This document shows, piece after piece, positions 10,306-20,833 of a stretch of DNA of 54,267 nucleotides. The notes below the pieces were generated by a model. That model worked only from the letters and a program-made list of their open reading frames with translations. It was not told where the DNA came from and made no database searches. Every line of letters begins with the position of its first letter. Positions within the stretch are counted from its first letter, which is position 1. The position numbers and the translations under genes are program-made. Source of the stretch: Desulfobacterales bacterium (GTDB taxonomy: Bacteria > Desulfobacterota > Desulfobacteria > Desulfobacterales > C00003060); assembly GCA_030616475.1 (NCBI GenBank), contig JAUWXF010000007.1:1-54267 (forward strand). The letters are read 5' to 3'.

Positions 10306-10463
10306 TATTTCGATATTCGTATTTCGAATTTATTTTCTGCCCAAAAAAACACCAATTCTATTATTAACGGACTAAAGTGAACTACAGACAGGAAACATGA
10401 TTGTCAACTCATCAACTTTAGCTCACTTTAGGCACTTTAGCTCACTTTAGGCACTCAAATCGC

Positions 10464-10835
10464 ATGTATGAATTGAAAGTCATAACAAACTTCTCTGCTG
10501 CCCATCAGCTCAAGAACTTCGATGGGGCATGTGAAGGCCTACATGGACACAACTGGAGAATTGAGGTCTGTGTCACTTCAGACGTCCTAAACGAGACGGA
10601 GATAGTAGTCGATTTTAGAGTTCTGAAACAACATGTGAATGCCGTCATGGCGAATTTGGACCATAAGTTCCTGAACGATCTGGAGGCATTCAAGGACCAG
10701 AACCCCTCTTCAGAAAACATTGCAAGGTATGTGGCGGAACAACTATCGCTGTTGCTGCAAGCCCCGGAAATCAAGGTAAGCCGTGTAACCGCCTGGGAGT
10801 CTGAAACCGCCTGCGCAACATACTACCCATCATAG
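10464..10835 (+). CDS. queD: 6-pyruvoyltetrahydropterin synthase / QueD family
   Basis: FSAAHQLKNFDGACEGLHGHNWRIEV and terminal WESETACATY typical of the PTPS/QueD family. Confidence 0.85.
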   Translation: MYELKVITNFSAAHQLKNFDGACEGLHGHNWRIEVCVTSDVLNETEIVVDFRVLKQHVNAVMANLDHKFLNDLEAFKDQNPSSENIARYVAEQLSLLLQAPEIKVSRVTAWESETACATYYPS

Positions 10836-10840
10836 CTGAT

Positions 10841-12847
10841 CTATTTCTTTTCCAGAATATTCCTTATTCTTCCGGACAGCTCTTTCATGCTGAACGGCTT
10901 CTGAATAAATCCATTACAGCCTCGTTCCAGTATCTCGCTGGCTTCACCATCAATACTGAAACCACTTGAAAGCAAGGCTTTTATATCCGGGTTGATCTCC
11001 TTCATGCGGTCATAGGCTTCACCACCACCCATATTGGGCATAACCATGTCCAAAAGGACGATGTCTATCTCATCACGATTTTTCTTGTAAGCTTCAACAG
11101 CCTCTTTTCCGTCTTTGGCTGTGAGTACCCGGTAGCCCATCCCCTCCAACAACTCCTTGCCTACTTCCAGGATGACCTCTTCATCATCCACCAGGAGCAC
11201 AGTTCCGGTTCCCTTAATCAATTGGTCAGCAGTTTTGACAGCTTTCTGCACCTTTTTTCCCGACGCAGGCAGATAAATCCTGAAGGTCGCGCCTTGCCCT
11301 TTCTTGGAATCGACCTCAATATATCCGCCATGGCCCTTTATGATACCGTAAGCAGAAGCCAAACCAAGACCTGTGCCCCGGCCCATCTCCTTGGTGGTAA
11401 AGAATGGATCAAATATGCGCTCCATGGTTTCTTTATCCATACCTATGCCTGTGTCGGTAACCGTTAACAGCACATAGTCGCCCGGCTTTGGATCATACAG
11501 CTCGCCCTTCATATCATCGTGGGTGGTATTCATGGTTTTCAAGATAAGATCCCCACCGCCAGACATGGCATCTCCAGCATTTACAAACAGATTCAAAAGC
11601 ACCTGCTCTATCTGTGCTCGGTCTGCCTCTATTGCAAATAAGTCTTCGGCAAGCTCTTGATGAATCGTAATCTCCTTTCTCGTTCTACCAAATGTCTCAG
11701 AGGTCTCTCCCACTAATTGGTTCAGGTCAACGGGCTTGACCTCATATTTTCCCTTCCTGGCGTACCCCAGAAGGAGCCTGGTTAGTTTAGCCCCGCTTTG
11801 AATCTGCCTTTCAATGCTCTTTAGCCGTTCATAATGTGGATGCGAAGAATCGATGTCCAAAAGCATCAAGGAGATATTTCCTTGAGTTCCCATGAGTAGG
11901 TTGTTGAAGTCGTGAGCTATACCACCAGCAAGGGTACCGATGGCTTCCATCTTCTGGGCTTGCTGAAATTGGGCTTCAAGACGCTTCCATTTGGTAATGT
12001 TCTTTAGGGTATGAGTATAACCTGTCAGTTTCCCTTGACGATCCAGTATGGGGGAAGTAGAGCATATAAAGATCCCACCTAAATGAGGTTCGGTTATCTC
12101 TGTGGTGTGGGGCTCCAACGTTTTCATGGTGAGCACCAACGGGCATCTCCTTATTGGATGGCTTTGCCCGTGTACCGCCTCATAACATTTTTTGCCCAGT
12201 AATCTTTCTTTGGTGGTGTTCAAAGCTTCTGCTGCAGCCCTGTTCACGCGAAAAACCTGGTGCTCATTGTCCAGGAGCATAACCATGTCGGTTATAGCAT
12301 CAAATGTGTTCTCCCAGTCTTCCTTCGCTCGAGCCAGCGCCTCCGCTGTCCGCTTGCGTTCCGCCATTTCTTCATTGAGTTGCTGTGCATAGATGATCGA
12401 TTGTTCATAAGCAACTTGCAGCCTGCGAGAACTTTCTCGTAGCGCCTCCTCCGCCCGTTTGCGCTCGCCACTCAATCTTTTTTGCTCAAGGGCATTTTCT
12501 ACCGTCTTTAACAATTCCTCATGCTCGAACGGCTTTCTCAGATAATCGTAGGCCTTATTCCTCAGCGCCGCTACGGCTGATTCTACAGAAGCATGGCCAG
12601 TAATAACGACGATCAAGGTCTCCGGACTTTGACCTTTTATATGATCCATGACCTGGCGGCCATCCATGTCCGGCATAACCATGTCCAAAAGGACAAGGTC
12701 AAAGTTGTTCTTGGACAGATATTCTACAGCTTCCTTACCACTATTGCTTGTATGTATTTCATAGCCATAGTGGCTTAACAACATTTTCAGACTGGTACAC
12801 ATACGGGGTTCATCATCAACTATGAGAATTTTGGGTGTGTAGGACAT
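10841..12847 (-). CDS. Hybrid sensor histidine kinase (REC-PAS-HisKA-HATPase-REC)
   Basis: [44 protein letters not shown], second receiver [17 protein letters not shown]. Confidence 0.9.
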   Translation of the reverse strand: MSYTPKILIVDDEPRMCTSLKMLLSHYGYEIHTSNSGKEAVEYLSKNNFDLVLLDMVMPDMDGRQVMDHIKGQSPETLIVVITGHASVESAVAALRNKAYDYLRKPFEHEELLKTVENALEQKRLSGERKRAEEALRESSRRLQVAYEQSIIYAQQLNEEMAERKRTAEALARAKEDWENTFDAITDMVMLLDNEHQVFRVNRAAAEALNTTKERLLGKKCYEAVHGQSHPIRRCPLVLTMKTLEPHTTEITEPHLGGIFICSTSPILDRQGKLTGYTHTLKNITKWKRLEAQFQQAQKMEAIGTLAGGIAHDFNNLLMGTQGNISLMLLDIDSSHPHYERLKSIERQIQSGAKLTRLLLGYARKGKYEVKPVDLNQLVGETSETFGRTRKEITIHQELAEDLFAIEADRAQIEQVLLNLFVNAGDAMSGGGDLILKTMNTTHDDMKGELYDPKPGDYVLLTVTDTGIGMDKETMERIFDPFFTTKEMGRGTGLGLASAYGIIKGHGGYIEVDSKKGQGATFRIYLPASGKKVQKAVKTADQLIKGTGTVLLVDDEEVILEVGKELLEGMGYRVLTAKDGKEAVEAYKKNRDEIDIVLLDMVMPNMGGGEAYDRMKEINPDIKALLSSGFSIDGEASEILERGCNGFIQKPFSMKELSGRIRNILEKK

Positions 12848-12862
12848 GACTATCTTCTTGCT

Positions 12863-13138
12863 CTATCCCAAGCTGTCCTTGAAGGCGTTCCAGTTAATCA
12901 GCATGTCAGCCATGCCGTGGTAAATCAAGCGGGTTTGCGGACTCACGCACCCGAGTCTTTTCATGGCTTCCTTTGCCCGTTTTTCAAGCCCCTCTATTTT
13001 CTTGTCAGCCTCTCCGATCTCATGACTCACATCTGACCCGCTGTCGAGCTCCAGTTTGAACCGTGCCGGCCAGGCTTTGGCATCTGAAAGTTCTTGTAGC
13101 AGCCGGGTTGTGGTATCATCCGCAGACATCATGATCAT
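12863..13138 (-). CDS. Conserved-looking small helical protein of unknown function
   Basis: 91-aa ORF directly upstream of and co-oriented with the hybrid kinase. Confidence 0.5.
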   Translation of the reverse strand: MIMMSADDTTTRLLQELSDAKAWPARFKLELDSGSDVSHEIGEADKKIEGLEKRAKEAMKRLGCVSPQTRLIYHGMADMLINWNAFKDSLG

Positions 13139-13292
13139 TCACCTCCGTAACCCGTCTCCCATAAAACCAGTCTGTCAAATCGTGTGCATCCTGTCAAGCA
13201 ATCCATGTGGTCAGCCACGGTAACGTCAAAGTAGATTCTAATTTGCTCAGATTAAAGGTGTTTGCAAGACGTTTAAACCCAAAATCCGAATA

Positions 13293-13434
13293 CCCGCCTG
13301 CCAACGCCTGAGACAGCATTCAGCTTATGTGCCGGCATGTCTGGCAATGGCGGGCGGGGCGCCACGGTCGCCGGACATCTGCAATGCCTGCACACACGGC
13401 AATGGCGGGCAGGTCTCTGGCAATGGCGGGCAGG
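13293..13434 (+). mobile_element. 66-bp element (13293-13358) plus overlapping/partial tandem copies
   Basis: CCCGCCTGCCAACGCC...GGCAATGGCGGGCGGG exactly 66 bp, then two further GGCAATGGCGGGCAGG ends. Confidence 0.7.
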
Positions 13435-13466
13435 TCGAAACTCGAAACAAATTCAAATGATCGAAA

Positions 13467-13532
13467 CCCGCCTGCCAACGCCTGGCTCGCACGCCAGATA
13501 CAATGCAGGCACGCGTGGCAATGGCGGGCAGG
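13467..13532 (+). mobile_element. 66-bp inverted-repeat element
   Basis: CCCGCCTGCCAACGCC...GGCAATGGCGGGCAGG, 66 bp. Confidence 0.75.
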
Positions 13533-13677
13533 TACCAATGACTAAAACAGAAGACTGCAGGACTGGAACCGTTTTTGTTTTGAATTTTGCACATTCGGAT
13601 TTTGATATTGTTTCGGATTTCGGATTTTGATATTCGGATTTTTTTAATCGAAAAGCTTATGAACACCTCTTAAAACT

Positions 13678-14802
13678 ATGGCCAACGAGATAATCACCCC
13701 TTTGCTCTCACCCTCCAGGCTCATACTCCAGGGCAAGTCCGGCCAGGGCAAGATCCTACCATTTACTAAAGATGAGGTTGTTCAGGGAAGGGTCATAAGA
13801 CTCATCCCTCCGAATCATGCCTTACTTCTCTTTGGAGAGGAGCAGGTCACAGCTCGGACATCAGTGCCTCTGCGGGAAGGTCGGATTGCCTTTTTCAAAG
13901 TTGAACAGGTTTCACCGCAGTGTGTCCTGAGACTGGTCCAACCACGAATTAGTGATCTAGATGGGGTAGACGGACTGTTGACAAGGAACGCTTTGTGCGA
14001 ATCTCCCTACAAGGGCTTAATCAAAATATTGGCTCCGTTCATGCGGTCTGTGAAAGGATCGGCTGTGTCTAAGGTGCCTGACATGCTGGTGCGATGGTGG
14101 GGTTTGCTCAGCCGCATTTCATTTCCGTCCGAACACGGAGTGCATTATGGGCAATTTCTTAAGTCATTCATAGACGGGTCCGGAATGACTTGGGAGCATA
14201 AACTCAGGACCTTCCTGCTTTCTGAGTTTCAATCCACAAACAACCTGAATACCCTCATAGGACACGACTTAAAGGGCCTGGCCTTAAAGTCTTTGGCAGA
14301 TGGTGCGGCAAATAAGTTTGTTTCTGCTGAAGCTATTAGCAGATTTGTTGATAGCCTTGAACAGTTTCAATTGTTGAACGTGTCCAGATTGGAAGGGCAA
14401 AGGCAGCTTTTTTTTACGATTCCCTTGCAATTCCAGGATCAGTTTGGTTTTGGAGAACTCTTGATCCGCCTTCCCCAAAAGGGAGAAGATCAAGAGGCTG
14501 ACAGAGAAGGGGACAAGGTCCTTAGAGTTTCCCTTTTGTTGCAGATGTCCTGCCTTGGGCCAGTCCGTGCAGATGTTTCAGTCTTTCAAAAAGCTATCAG
14601 GGTTGGTTTTTTGGTGTGCGAAGAGGAGATCCAATCTCTTTTTAATAACTACGCGGGCTTACTGAAACACCAACTTGAAAGACACGGTTTTCATCTGAAG
14701 GAAGTCACATGCCGCTTGCAGGAGGCCAATGTTTTGACTCAGACCTCTTTGGTTGAAGATCTCCTTGATTCCGAAGAACACCAGATCAATCTGATTGTAT
14801 GA
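13678..14802 (+). CDS. FliK-like hook-length control protein (C-terminal domain resemblance)
   Basis: First gene of flagellar block; C-terminal IPLQFQDQFGFGELLIRLP ... LGPVRADVSVFQKAIRVGFLVCEEEIQSLFNNYAGLLKHQLERHGF resembles FliK C-domain. Confidence 0.55.
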   Translation: MANEIITPLLSPSRLILQGKSGQGKILPFTKDEVVQGRVIRLIPPNHALLLFGEEQVTARTSVPLREGRIAFFKVEQVSPQCVLRLVQPRISDLDGVDGLLTRNALCESPYKGLIKILAPFMRSVKGSAVSKVPDMLVRWWGLLSRISFPSEHGVHYGQFLKSFIDGSGMTWEHKLRTFLLSEFQSTNNLNTLIGHDLKGLALKSLADGAANKFVSAEAISRFVDSLEQFQLLNVSRLEGQRQLFFTIPLQFQDQFGFGELLIRLPQKGEDQEADREGDKVLRVSLLLQMSCLGPVRADVSVFQKAIRVGFLVCEEEIQSLFNNYAGLLKHQLERHGFHLKEVTCRLQEANVLTQTSLVEDLLDSEEHQINLIV

Positions 14803-15024
14803 AGGTTTAGCCGGTTGAGCCCGTAAGGCGCCTATGGCACCGTTGGAGGCTTAAGGTTGGAGGTAGAAAATGTTTTTGCCTCAAACCTCAAGCGAAGCGG
14901 TCCTCAAACCCTGGCCCAGACCTGGATTATCGGCATCGTTGCTCCTCAGTGGGACGACGCGCCAGGGCAGGCCTTGAACGGAGCGAAGTGACTTCCGGCC
15001 AAACGGGCTCAACGGAACCTGGAA

Positions 15025-15318
15025 ATGTCCCCAAATCCGAAATCCGAAATCCGAAATCCGAAAAAAGCTGTCGCTCTCAAATACAAACCACCACAGGACA
15101 GTGCCCCAAAGATCACCGCAAAGGGCACCGGACTGGTTGCCGAGAAGATCATTGATATCGCACGCAAACAAGGCATCCCTGTTAAGGATGATCCGGACCT
15201 TGTTGAGGTGTTATCGAGGCTTGATCTTGATGAAGAAATACCCCCCGAGCTCTATGTGATCGTGGCGGAACTACTTGCCTTCGTCTATAGCCTGAACCGG
15301 AAAAAAGGCTCAAACTAG
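15025..15318 (+). CDS. FlhB C-terminal-domain-like protein (no NPTH cleavage site seen)
   Basis: [74 protein letters not shown]. Confidence 0.75.
   Translation: MSPNPKSEIRNPKKAVALKYKPPQDSAPKITAKGTGLVAEKIIDIARKQGIPVKDDPDLVEVLSRLDLDEEIPPELYVIVAELLAFVYSLNRKKGSN
15034..15063. repeat. Heptanucleotide array (ccgaaat)n overlapping 5' end of the FlhB-like ORF
   Basis: atccgaaatccgaaatccgaaatccgaaaa. Confidence 0.85.
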
Positions 15319-15379
15319 GAAGATTTTTCCCTCATCCAGCCAGCCGGACCTATCATTAGAAATTTGGAAACTGGAGAAA

Positions 15380-15490
15380 TCCCCCCTAACCCCCCTTTAG
15401 CAAAGGGGGGAATAACTTTAAGTCCCCCTTTAGCTGAAGGGGGTAATAGCTTTAAGTCCCCCTTTTTAAAGGGGGATTTAGGGGGATTTT
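15380..15490. repeat. CCCCCCTTTAG/AAAGGGGGG dispersed palindromic repeat cluster
   Basis: Repeated cccctttagcaaaggggg / ccccctttagctgaaggggg / ccccctttttaaaggggg units. Confidence 0.8.
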
Positions 15491-15599
15491 ACAGACTCAA
15501 TCCCAAATCCCCAATCCCAAATCCCCAATCCCAATCCCCCAACCGGCCTTGGCATCTTCGTTGCACTGGTACGTAGTCAACAAAGGAGGGCTGAGTAGA

Positions 15600-16280
15600 T
15601 TGGATATAGGCTTTTATCAGGCTATCAGAGGCAGTCGCGTTCAAGGACGCAGATTTGATATCATTACCAACAATCTTGCCAACGTGGGTACCACCGGGTT
15701 CAAAAAGGACACGCTCACTTTTGACCGTGCCCTTCAAGAATACGTCAAAACCGACCTCAGTCAAGGTAGTCTGAGGCTTACGGGCAACCGGCTCGATCTT
15801 GCGTTGGAAGGGGACGGGTTCTTTGAGATCGAAACTCCCCGTGGCATTCGATATACACGAAACGGAAGCTTTTCCCTGAATGGCGAGGGTGTGCTTGTCA
15901 CAAAAAACGGCGATCCGGTGTTAGGCGAAAACGGGACCATTCTCATAGGGGACGGCGATATCACTATCGATACCCAGGGGCAAATAACGGTAGATGAAAC
16001 AGTGGTGGATACCCTCTCGGTTGCCAAATTTGCCCGACCTGAGCGACTCCAGAAAGAAGGCCTATCGAATTGCATCTACAACGGTGATGAAAAAGAAATT
16101 GTGAGGCCGGAAAATGTCCTTGTCAAGCAGGGATTCCTTGAGGAGTCGAATGTGATGGTTGTGGAGGAGATGACGAAGATGATCGAAACCCTCCGGACTT
16201 ATGAATGTTACCAAAAAATGATTCAGATATTTGACGAGACGAGCCACAAAGCGATCAATGAGGTGGGGAGGGTACAATAA
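15600..16280 (+). CDS. flgF: Flagellar basal-body rod protein FlgF (TTG start)
   Basis: GFYQAIRGSRVQGRRFDIITNNLANVGTTGFKKD; SD aaaggaggg at 15581. Confidence 0.85.
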   Translation: MDIGFYQAIRGSRVQGRRFDIITNNLANVGTTGFKKDTLTFDRALQEYVKTDLSQGSLRLTGNRLDLALEGDGFFEIETPRGIRYTRNGSFSLNGEGVLVTKNGDPVLGENGTILIGDGDITIDTQGQITVDETVVDTLSVAKFARPERLQKEGLSNCIYNGDEKEIVRPENVLVKQGFLEESNVMVVEEMTKMIETLRTYECYQKMIQIFDETSHKAINEVGRVQ

Positions 16281-16417
16281 GTAAAAAAAGTGCCTAAAGT
16301 GAACTAAGGTGCCTAAAGTTATGGAACAATAGCTGGATCATATAGAGATTTTCTCTTTTGAGCGGCGAAGCCGCGTTATATAAAATCGCGCAGCGATTTT
16401 ATTAGGGAGGTAAAAAG

Positions 16418-17203
16418 ATGTTAAGAGGATTATGGACAGCCGCTACGGGCATGGCCGCCCAGCAATTAAACGTTGATATTATTGCAAACAACCTGGCCAA
16501 TGTGAATACGGCGGGTTTTAAGAAAAGTCGTGCAGATTTTCAGGACCTTATGTACCACACCCTCCGTATGCCAGGCGCCATGACCGCAGCAGGCACCCAG
16601 CTTCCAACAGGCATCCAGGTCGGCATGGGCTCAAAACCGATGGGCGTGCAGAAGATATTCTCCCAGGGTGATTACAACCAGACACAAAATGAGCTTGACC
16701 TGGCAATTGAAGGGAAAGGTTTTTTCATGGTGGTGAGCAATGATGAAGAAGTCTATACCCGGGCTGGTAGTTTCAAGATAGACAGTGAGGGCTATATTTG
16801 TACCTCCGCAGGCGACAGACTCCAGCCCGAGATCACCATTGACCCCACTGCCGTTTCTATTTCTATCGATTCCGGGGGGAGGCTTGTGGTCTGGGGCCCG
16901 GACGCAGAAACGCCTCTGGCTGAGGAGGATATCAAATTGTATTCATTTCCAAACCCTGCCGGCCTTTACAGCATGGGACGAAACCTTTATCGGCCTAGCC
17001 AAGCCTCCGGGGAAGCTACCGAAGGCACACCGGGTTTGGACGGCTTTGGCACCATTGCACAGGGCTATTTGGAAATGTCCAATGTGAATGTAGTGGAAGA
17101 GATGGTCGGAATGATTATTGCCCAGCGGGCCTATGAAGTAAACTCCAAGGCCATTCAGACGGCAGATAACATGCTCCAGATGGCCAACAATATCAAGAGG
17201 TAG
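16418..17203 (+). CDS. flgG: Flagellar distal rod protein FlgG
   Basis: [46 protein letters not shown]. Confidence 0.95.
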   Translation: MLRGLWTAATGMAAQQLNVDIIANNLANVNTAGFKKSRADFQDLMYHTLRMPGAMTAAGTQLPTGIQVGMGSKPMGVQKIFSQGDYNQTQNELDLAIEGKGFFMVVSNDEEVYTRAGSFKIDSEGYICTSAGDRLQPEITIDPTAVSISIDSGGRLVVWGPDAETPLAEEDIKLYSFPNPAGLYSMGRNLYRPSQASGEATEGTPGLDGFGTIAQGYLEMSNVNVVEEMVGMIIAQRAYEVNSKAIQTADNMLQMANNIKR

Positions 17204-17212
17204 GCGGATAAG

Positions 17213-17317
17213 GATTGACGATTGACGATTGACGATTGATGATTGGATAATGACAGAGGACAGAGCGCAGAGGACAGAGCGCAGAGGGCAGAGGGCAGAG
17301 GGCAGTAGGCAGTAAGC
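17213..17317. repeat. Heptanucleotide arrays (gacgatt)n and degenerate (NNcagag)n
   Basis: gacgatt repeats then gacagag gacagag cgcagag gacagag cgcagag ggcagag ggcagag ggcagta ggcagta. Confidence 0.9.
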
Positions 17318-17340
17318 AGCGATTTTCGATTTCGGAAATG

Positions 17341-17449
17341 TTCTCAAGCCGACAGGCGCTATGCGGAATTGAGGGTTTTTTTAAAAATTGGTTTTATTCC
17401 TTTAACTTTAGGCACTTTAGTTCACTCTAGGCACTCCGTTATTGACGAA
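17341..17449. repeat. Modular intergenic block, copy 1 (before flgA)
   Basis: TTCTCAAGCCGACAGGCGCTATGCGGAAT ... TTTAGGCACT array ... GGCACTCCGTTATTGACGAATGAC. Confidence 0.85.
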
Positions 17450-17476
17450 TGACCAATAACCAACGATAGAGGTAAA

Positions 17477-18454
17477 ATGAGAAATTGCAATACGATACTA
17501 GTGGCTTCAATCATTGTCATAGCGACAGCACTTGGCTTCTGTGAGGCATGGGCTGATGTCCGTACCAGTATCAGGATAATGGAAGAGGCCTGGATCAAAG
17601 GCGAAAAGGTCTATTTAAAGGATATCGCCGGCATACAGAGCACGCCTCGCCTGAAGGAACGACTCGGGGCAATTTATCTGGGCTACGCCCCGGGGCCGGC
17701 CAGGCACAAGACCTTGAAAGGTTCATGGATTGAATCCAAGATCCGTTCAAGAAGGTGGCTGCCGGCAGATACCGTCGTGAGTGTACCGGAATCTGTCATG
17801 ATCAGCCGGACATGGCAATCTATCCAGGAGAAAAGGTTTTCAGACCTTTTTAATGGCTATATCGCCAGGCAGCTCAAGGCTTGTGACGTAGATTTCAGGG
17901 TCACCCGCTTTAAAGTGATTGGTAACGGTTCACTTCCCGAAGGGAAGATAAGGGTTGAGCTTGTGCGCCAGGCTGACGCAAGGCTGCTTGGGTATGTGAG
18001 CCTGACCGCTATCGTCCGGGTGGACGGCAAGATCGAGCGGCGGGTTGTGCTGTCAGGGTGGGTGGACAGATTCGAGAATGTTGTGTGCACAAGCCGTCCG
18101 CTCAGGCGCAGCAGCATTATAACCGAAGATGATGTCAGCACAAAGAGGAGAAATATTTCTAAACTGCCATACAATGTCCTGACAAGCATGCAGTATGTTA
18201 TTGGCAAGAGGGTCAAACACGCCCTGAAAGCCGATACAGTGCTATTGGCGAATATGGTGGAGGACCCACCACTGATAAAAAAGGGTGACAGGGTTACCAT
18301 AGTGGCAGAATCATCTACCATTCTGGTAACTGCCCTGGGTATCGCCCAAACAAAGGGGGGTCCTGGGGATCAAATCCGTGTCAAGAACTGTATGAACCGA
18401 AAAGAAATCATTGCACGCATAGTTAACGCTTCAACCGTAAAGGTCGAATTCTAG
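17477..18454 (+). CDS. flgA: Flagella P-ring formation chaperone FlgA
   Basis: SAF-like C-terminus TSRPLRRSSIITEDDVSTKRR ... KGDRVTIVAESSTILVTALGIAQTKGGPGDQIRVKN; signal peptide. Confidence 0.9.
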   Translation: MRNCNTILVASIIVIATALGFCEAWADVRTSIRIMEEAWIKGEKVYLKDIAGIQSTPRLKERLGAIYLGYAPGPARHKTLKGSWIESKIRSRRWLPADTVVSVPESVMISRTWQSIQEKRFSDLFNGYIARQLKACDVDFRVTRFKVIGNGSLPEGKIRVELVRQADARLLGYVSLTAIVRVDGKIERRVVLSGWVDRFENVVCTSRPLRRSSIITEDDVSTKRRNISKLPYNVLTSMQYVIGKRVKHALKADTVLLANMVEDPPLIKKGDRVTIVAESSTILVTALGIAQTKGGPGDQIRVKNCMNRKEIIARIVNASTVKVEF

Positions 18455-18530
18455 GCAGCAGGGGTGAATCCCCAATCTGTCATGTGCTATAGATCTTCAC
18501 ATATTTGGTTTCAAAAAAAATCCCCCTCAA

Positions 18531-18596
18531 CCTGCCCGCCATTGCCGTGTGTGTGGGCATTGCAGTTCCCTTGCGAGCGAGGCGCTGGCAGGCGGG
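18531..18596 (-). mobile_element. 66-bp inverted-repeat element, nested in a TCCCCCTTT-type repeat
   Basis: Reverse complement CCCGCCTGCCAGCGCC...GGCAATGGCGGGCAGG; 66 bp; flanked by TCCCCCT on both sides. Confidence 0.75.
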
Positions 18597-18703
18597 TCCC
18601 CCTTTACAAAGGGGGGAAGTTTTGGGTTCCCACCTTTTTAAAAAAAAGGGGGGGGTAGGGGGGATTTCATAGGAAACCATTCCAAGGAGCGTGAAAACTA
18701 GTT

Positions 18704-19417
18704 ATGAGATCCAACATCTTTAGCATAGTTTGTTTTGCGGTTATATGGATGGTCACCTTGTCGGGATGTGCCACCATGCCGGGTAAAGCCTCGGTTCCGC
18801 CTCCGGCTGGCGATATTCAGGGCACCCAGTTGGAGGTCTACCCCCTCCCTGAACCCAGCGAGGGCTCATTGTGGGCAGATAGTGGTAGCACCAGGCTCTT
18901 TGTGGATATGAGGGCCAGAGAGGTTGGTGATCTGGTGACTGTAGAGATTTCGGAAACTCCAAGCGCAAAGCTGGACGCAAATACCAAAACCAGTCGCGAT
19001 TCGAGTATTGAGGCGGGTCTTACAGACCTCCTGGGCTACATGAGGGCCCTGGAGGAAAAGAACAAGAGACTTGACCGGACTAGCTTATTCAAAGCAAATT
19101 TTAAACCGAGCTTTGACGGTAAAGGGTCCAGTGATCGAAGTGGAACCGTGATCGCCTCGATTACAGCACGAGTTGTTCAGGTATTGCCCAACGGAAATCT
19201 TCGCATATCGGGCAAACGTGAGGTCAGGGTAAATAACGAGACCCAGTACATTACTATTTCCGGAATCATACGGCCGGAAGATATCCAGCAAAACAATGTG
19301 ATTCAGTCAACCTATATCGCTGATGCCAGGGTAGAATATGCGGGCAAGGGCGTGATTGCAGACAAACAGAGGCCGGGTTGGCTTATGCGAATCCTTGACC
19401 ATGTATGGCCGTTCTAG
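18704..19417 (+). CDS. flgH: Flagellar L-ring lipoprotein FlgH
   Basis: Lipobox LSGCAT; SLWADSGSTRLFVDMRAREVGDLVTVEISE; NNETQYITISGIIRPEDI. Confidence 0.95.
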   Translation: MRSNIFSIVCFAVIWMVTLSGCATMPGKASVPPPAGDIQGTQLEVYPLPEPSEGSLWADSGSTRLFVDMRAREVGDLVTVEISETPSAKLDANTKTSRDSSIEAGLTDLLGYMRALEEKNKRLDRTSLFKANFKPSFDGKGSSDRSGTVIASITARVVQVLPNGNLRISGKREVRVNNETQYITISGIIRPEDIQQNNVIQSTYIADARVEYAGKGVIADKQRPGWLMRILDHVWPF

Positions 19418-19640
19418 TTAGTGGTTATTAGTTATTAGTTATGGTTCATCGTGGATTTTTGGGATAATTTGCTTTGATCTTAAATATCCCTTGTTTTTGG
19501 TTTTAGGTGTCAGGTTTCAGGTGTCAGTGATTAAGTTTCAGATCTTGCATTTCTCAGTCATGAAACCTGACACCTGAAACCTGAAACCTGGGGTGGTGAT
19601 AATTGAAATTATTTCCCACTAATCCGCGAAGAACCCAAAG

Positions 19641-20831
19641 GTGAGAATGATGAAAATGATATATAGGCGGTCCGAAATAACTTTCCTTGCCATAATTTTG
19701 TTGATCGGTTTTTCCGCTGAGGCATCTGCCGTCAGAATCAAGGATTTGGCCTCCATTAAAGGTATAAGGCATAACCAGCTTATCGGATACGGCCTTGTCG
19801 TGGGACTGGACGGCAGCGGAGACAAGCAGGGGACCGCTTTTACCGTTCAGTCGCTAGTTAATATGATTGAACGGATGGGCATTCATGTGGATGAAAACGA
19901 TGTAACGATCAAAAATGTTGCGGCTGTCATGGTGACGGCCAAGATACCTCCATTTGCAAGGACAGGAAACAAGATCGATGTGGTGGTATCTTCCATTGGA
20001 GATGCCAAGAGCCTACAGGGAGGGACTCTTCTTTTGACACCCTTGCGCGGTGTGGACCGAAAGGTTTATGCCCTGGCCCAGGGTCCGATCTCTGTGGGCG
20101 GGTTTACCGCCGGTGGGGCCGCAGGTGGCGGTGTGACCAAGAACCATCCAACTGTGGGCAGAATCTCAAGGGGTGCGACCATTGAGCGGGAAATCCGGGT
20201 TTCCATGCAAGATAAAGAGGAGCTGATTATTACTTTGAATAATCCTGATTTTACAACGGCCATCAGGGTCTGCAATGCAATCAATGAAAAGCTGGGCCGG
20301 GTGCTCGCGAGCACGACTGACTCCGGGACCCTTAAGCTTCACATACCGGAAAATTTTCGGGATCGTGTTGTGCAGATGGTTGCGACCATTGAAAATCTTG
20401 AGGTCACACCGGATACCATTGCCAGGGTCATCTTGAACGAGAAGACAGGCACAGTGGTCATCGGTGAAAACGTGAGGATTTCTACGGTGGCGGTGGCCCA
20501 CGGGAATTTGAGTATTCAGATCAAAGAGCGCACCACGGTGTCTCAACCTCTGCCCTTTGCCCCTGCTCCACCTGATGATACCACCACGCAGCAATTTCAA
20601 CTTGAAGACGGTGCTGTTGTGGCCCCAGGCGGACAGACCGTTGTATCGCCGGATTCTGAGGTAGCTGTCCAGGAAGAAAAGAACAGGCTCCTCCTGGTCC
20701 CCGCTGGTACGACTATTGGTGAATTGGTACGTGCCCTGAATGCCATCGGAGTGACACCAAGAGACCTCATCACCATTTTCCAATGTATCAAGGCTGCCGG
20801 CGCTCTTCAGGCGGAGTTGGAGATAATTTAA
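19641..20831 (+). CDS. flgI: Flagellar P-ring protein FlgI
   Basis: [46 protein letters not shown]-like. Confidence 0.95.
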   Translation: [396 protein letters not shown]

Positions 20832-20833
20832 GA

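Noticed and set aside
13293-13532. CRISPR array possibility (repeated GGCAATGGCGGGCAGG)
   Set aside because: Spacing irregular, units are inverted-repeat elements and no cas genes are present.
13304-13666. Overlapping ORFs 72-113 aa on both strands
   Set aside because: Translations of the 66-bp element stack (MSGNGGR, PAIAR repeats); no coding evidence.
17213-17317. CRISPR-like or minisatellite coding repeat
   Set aside because: Period is only 7 nt with degenerate units and no spacers.
20166-20783. 205-aa antisense ORF in flgI
   Set aside because: Shadow ORF; the plus frame is unambiguous FlgI.
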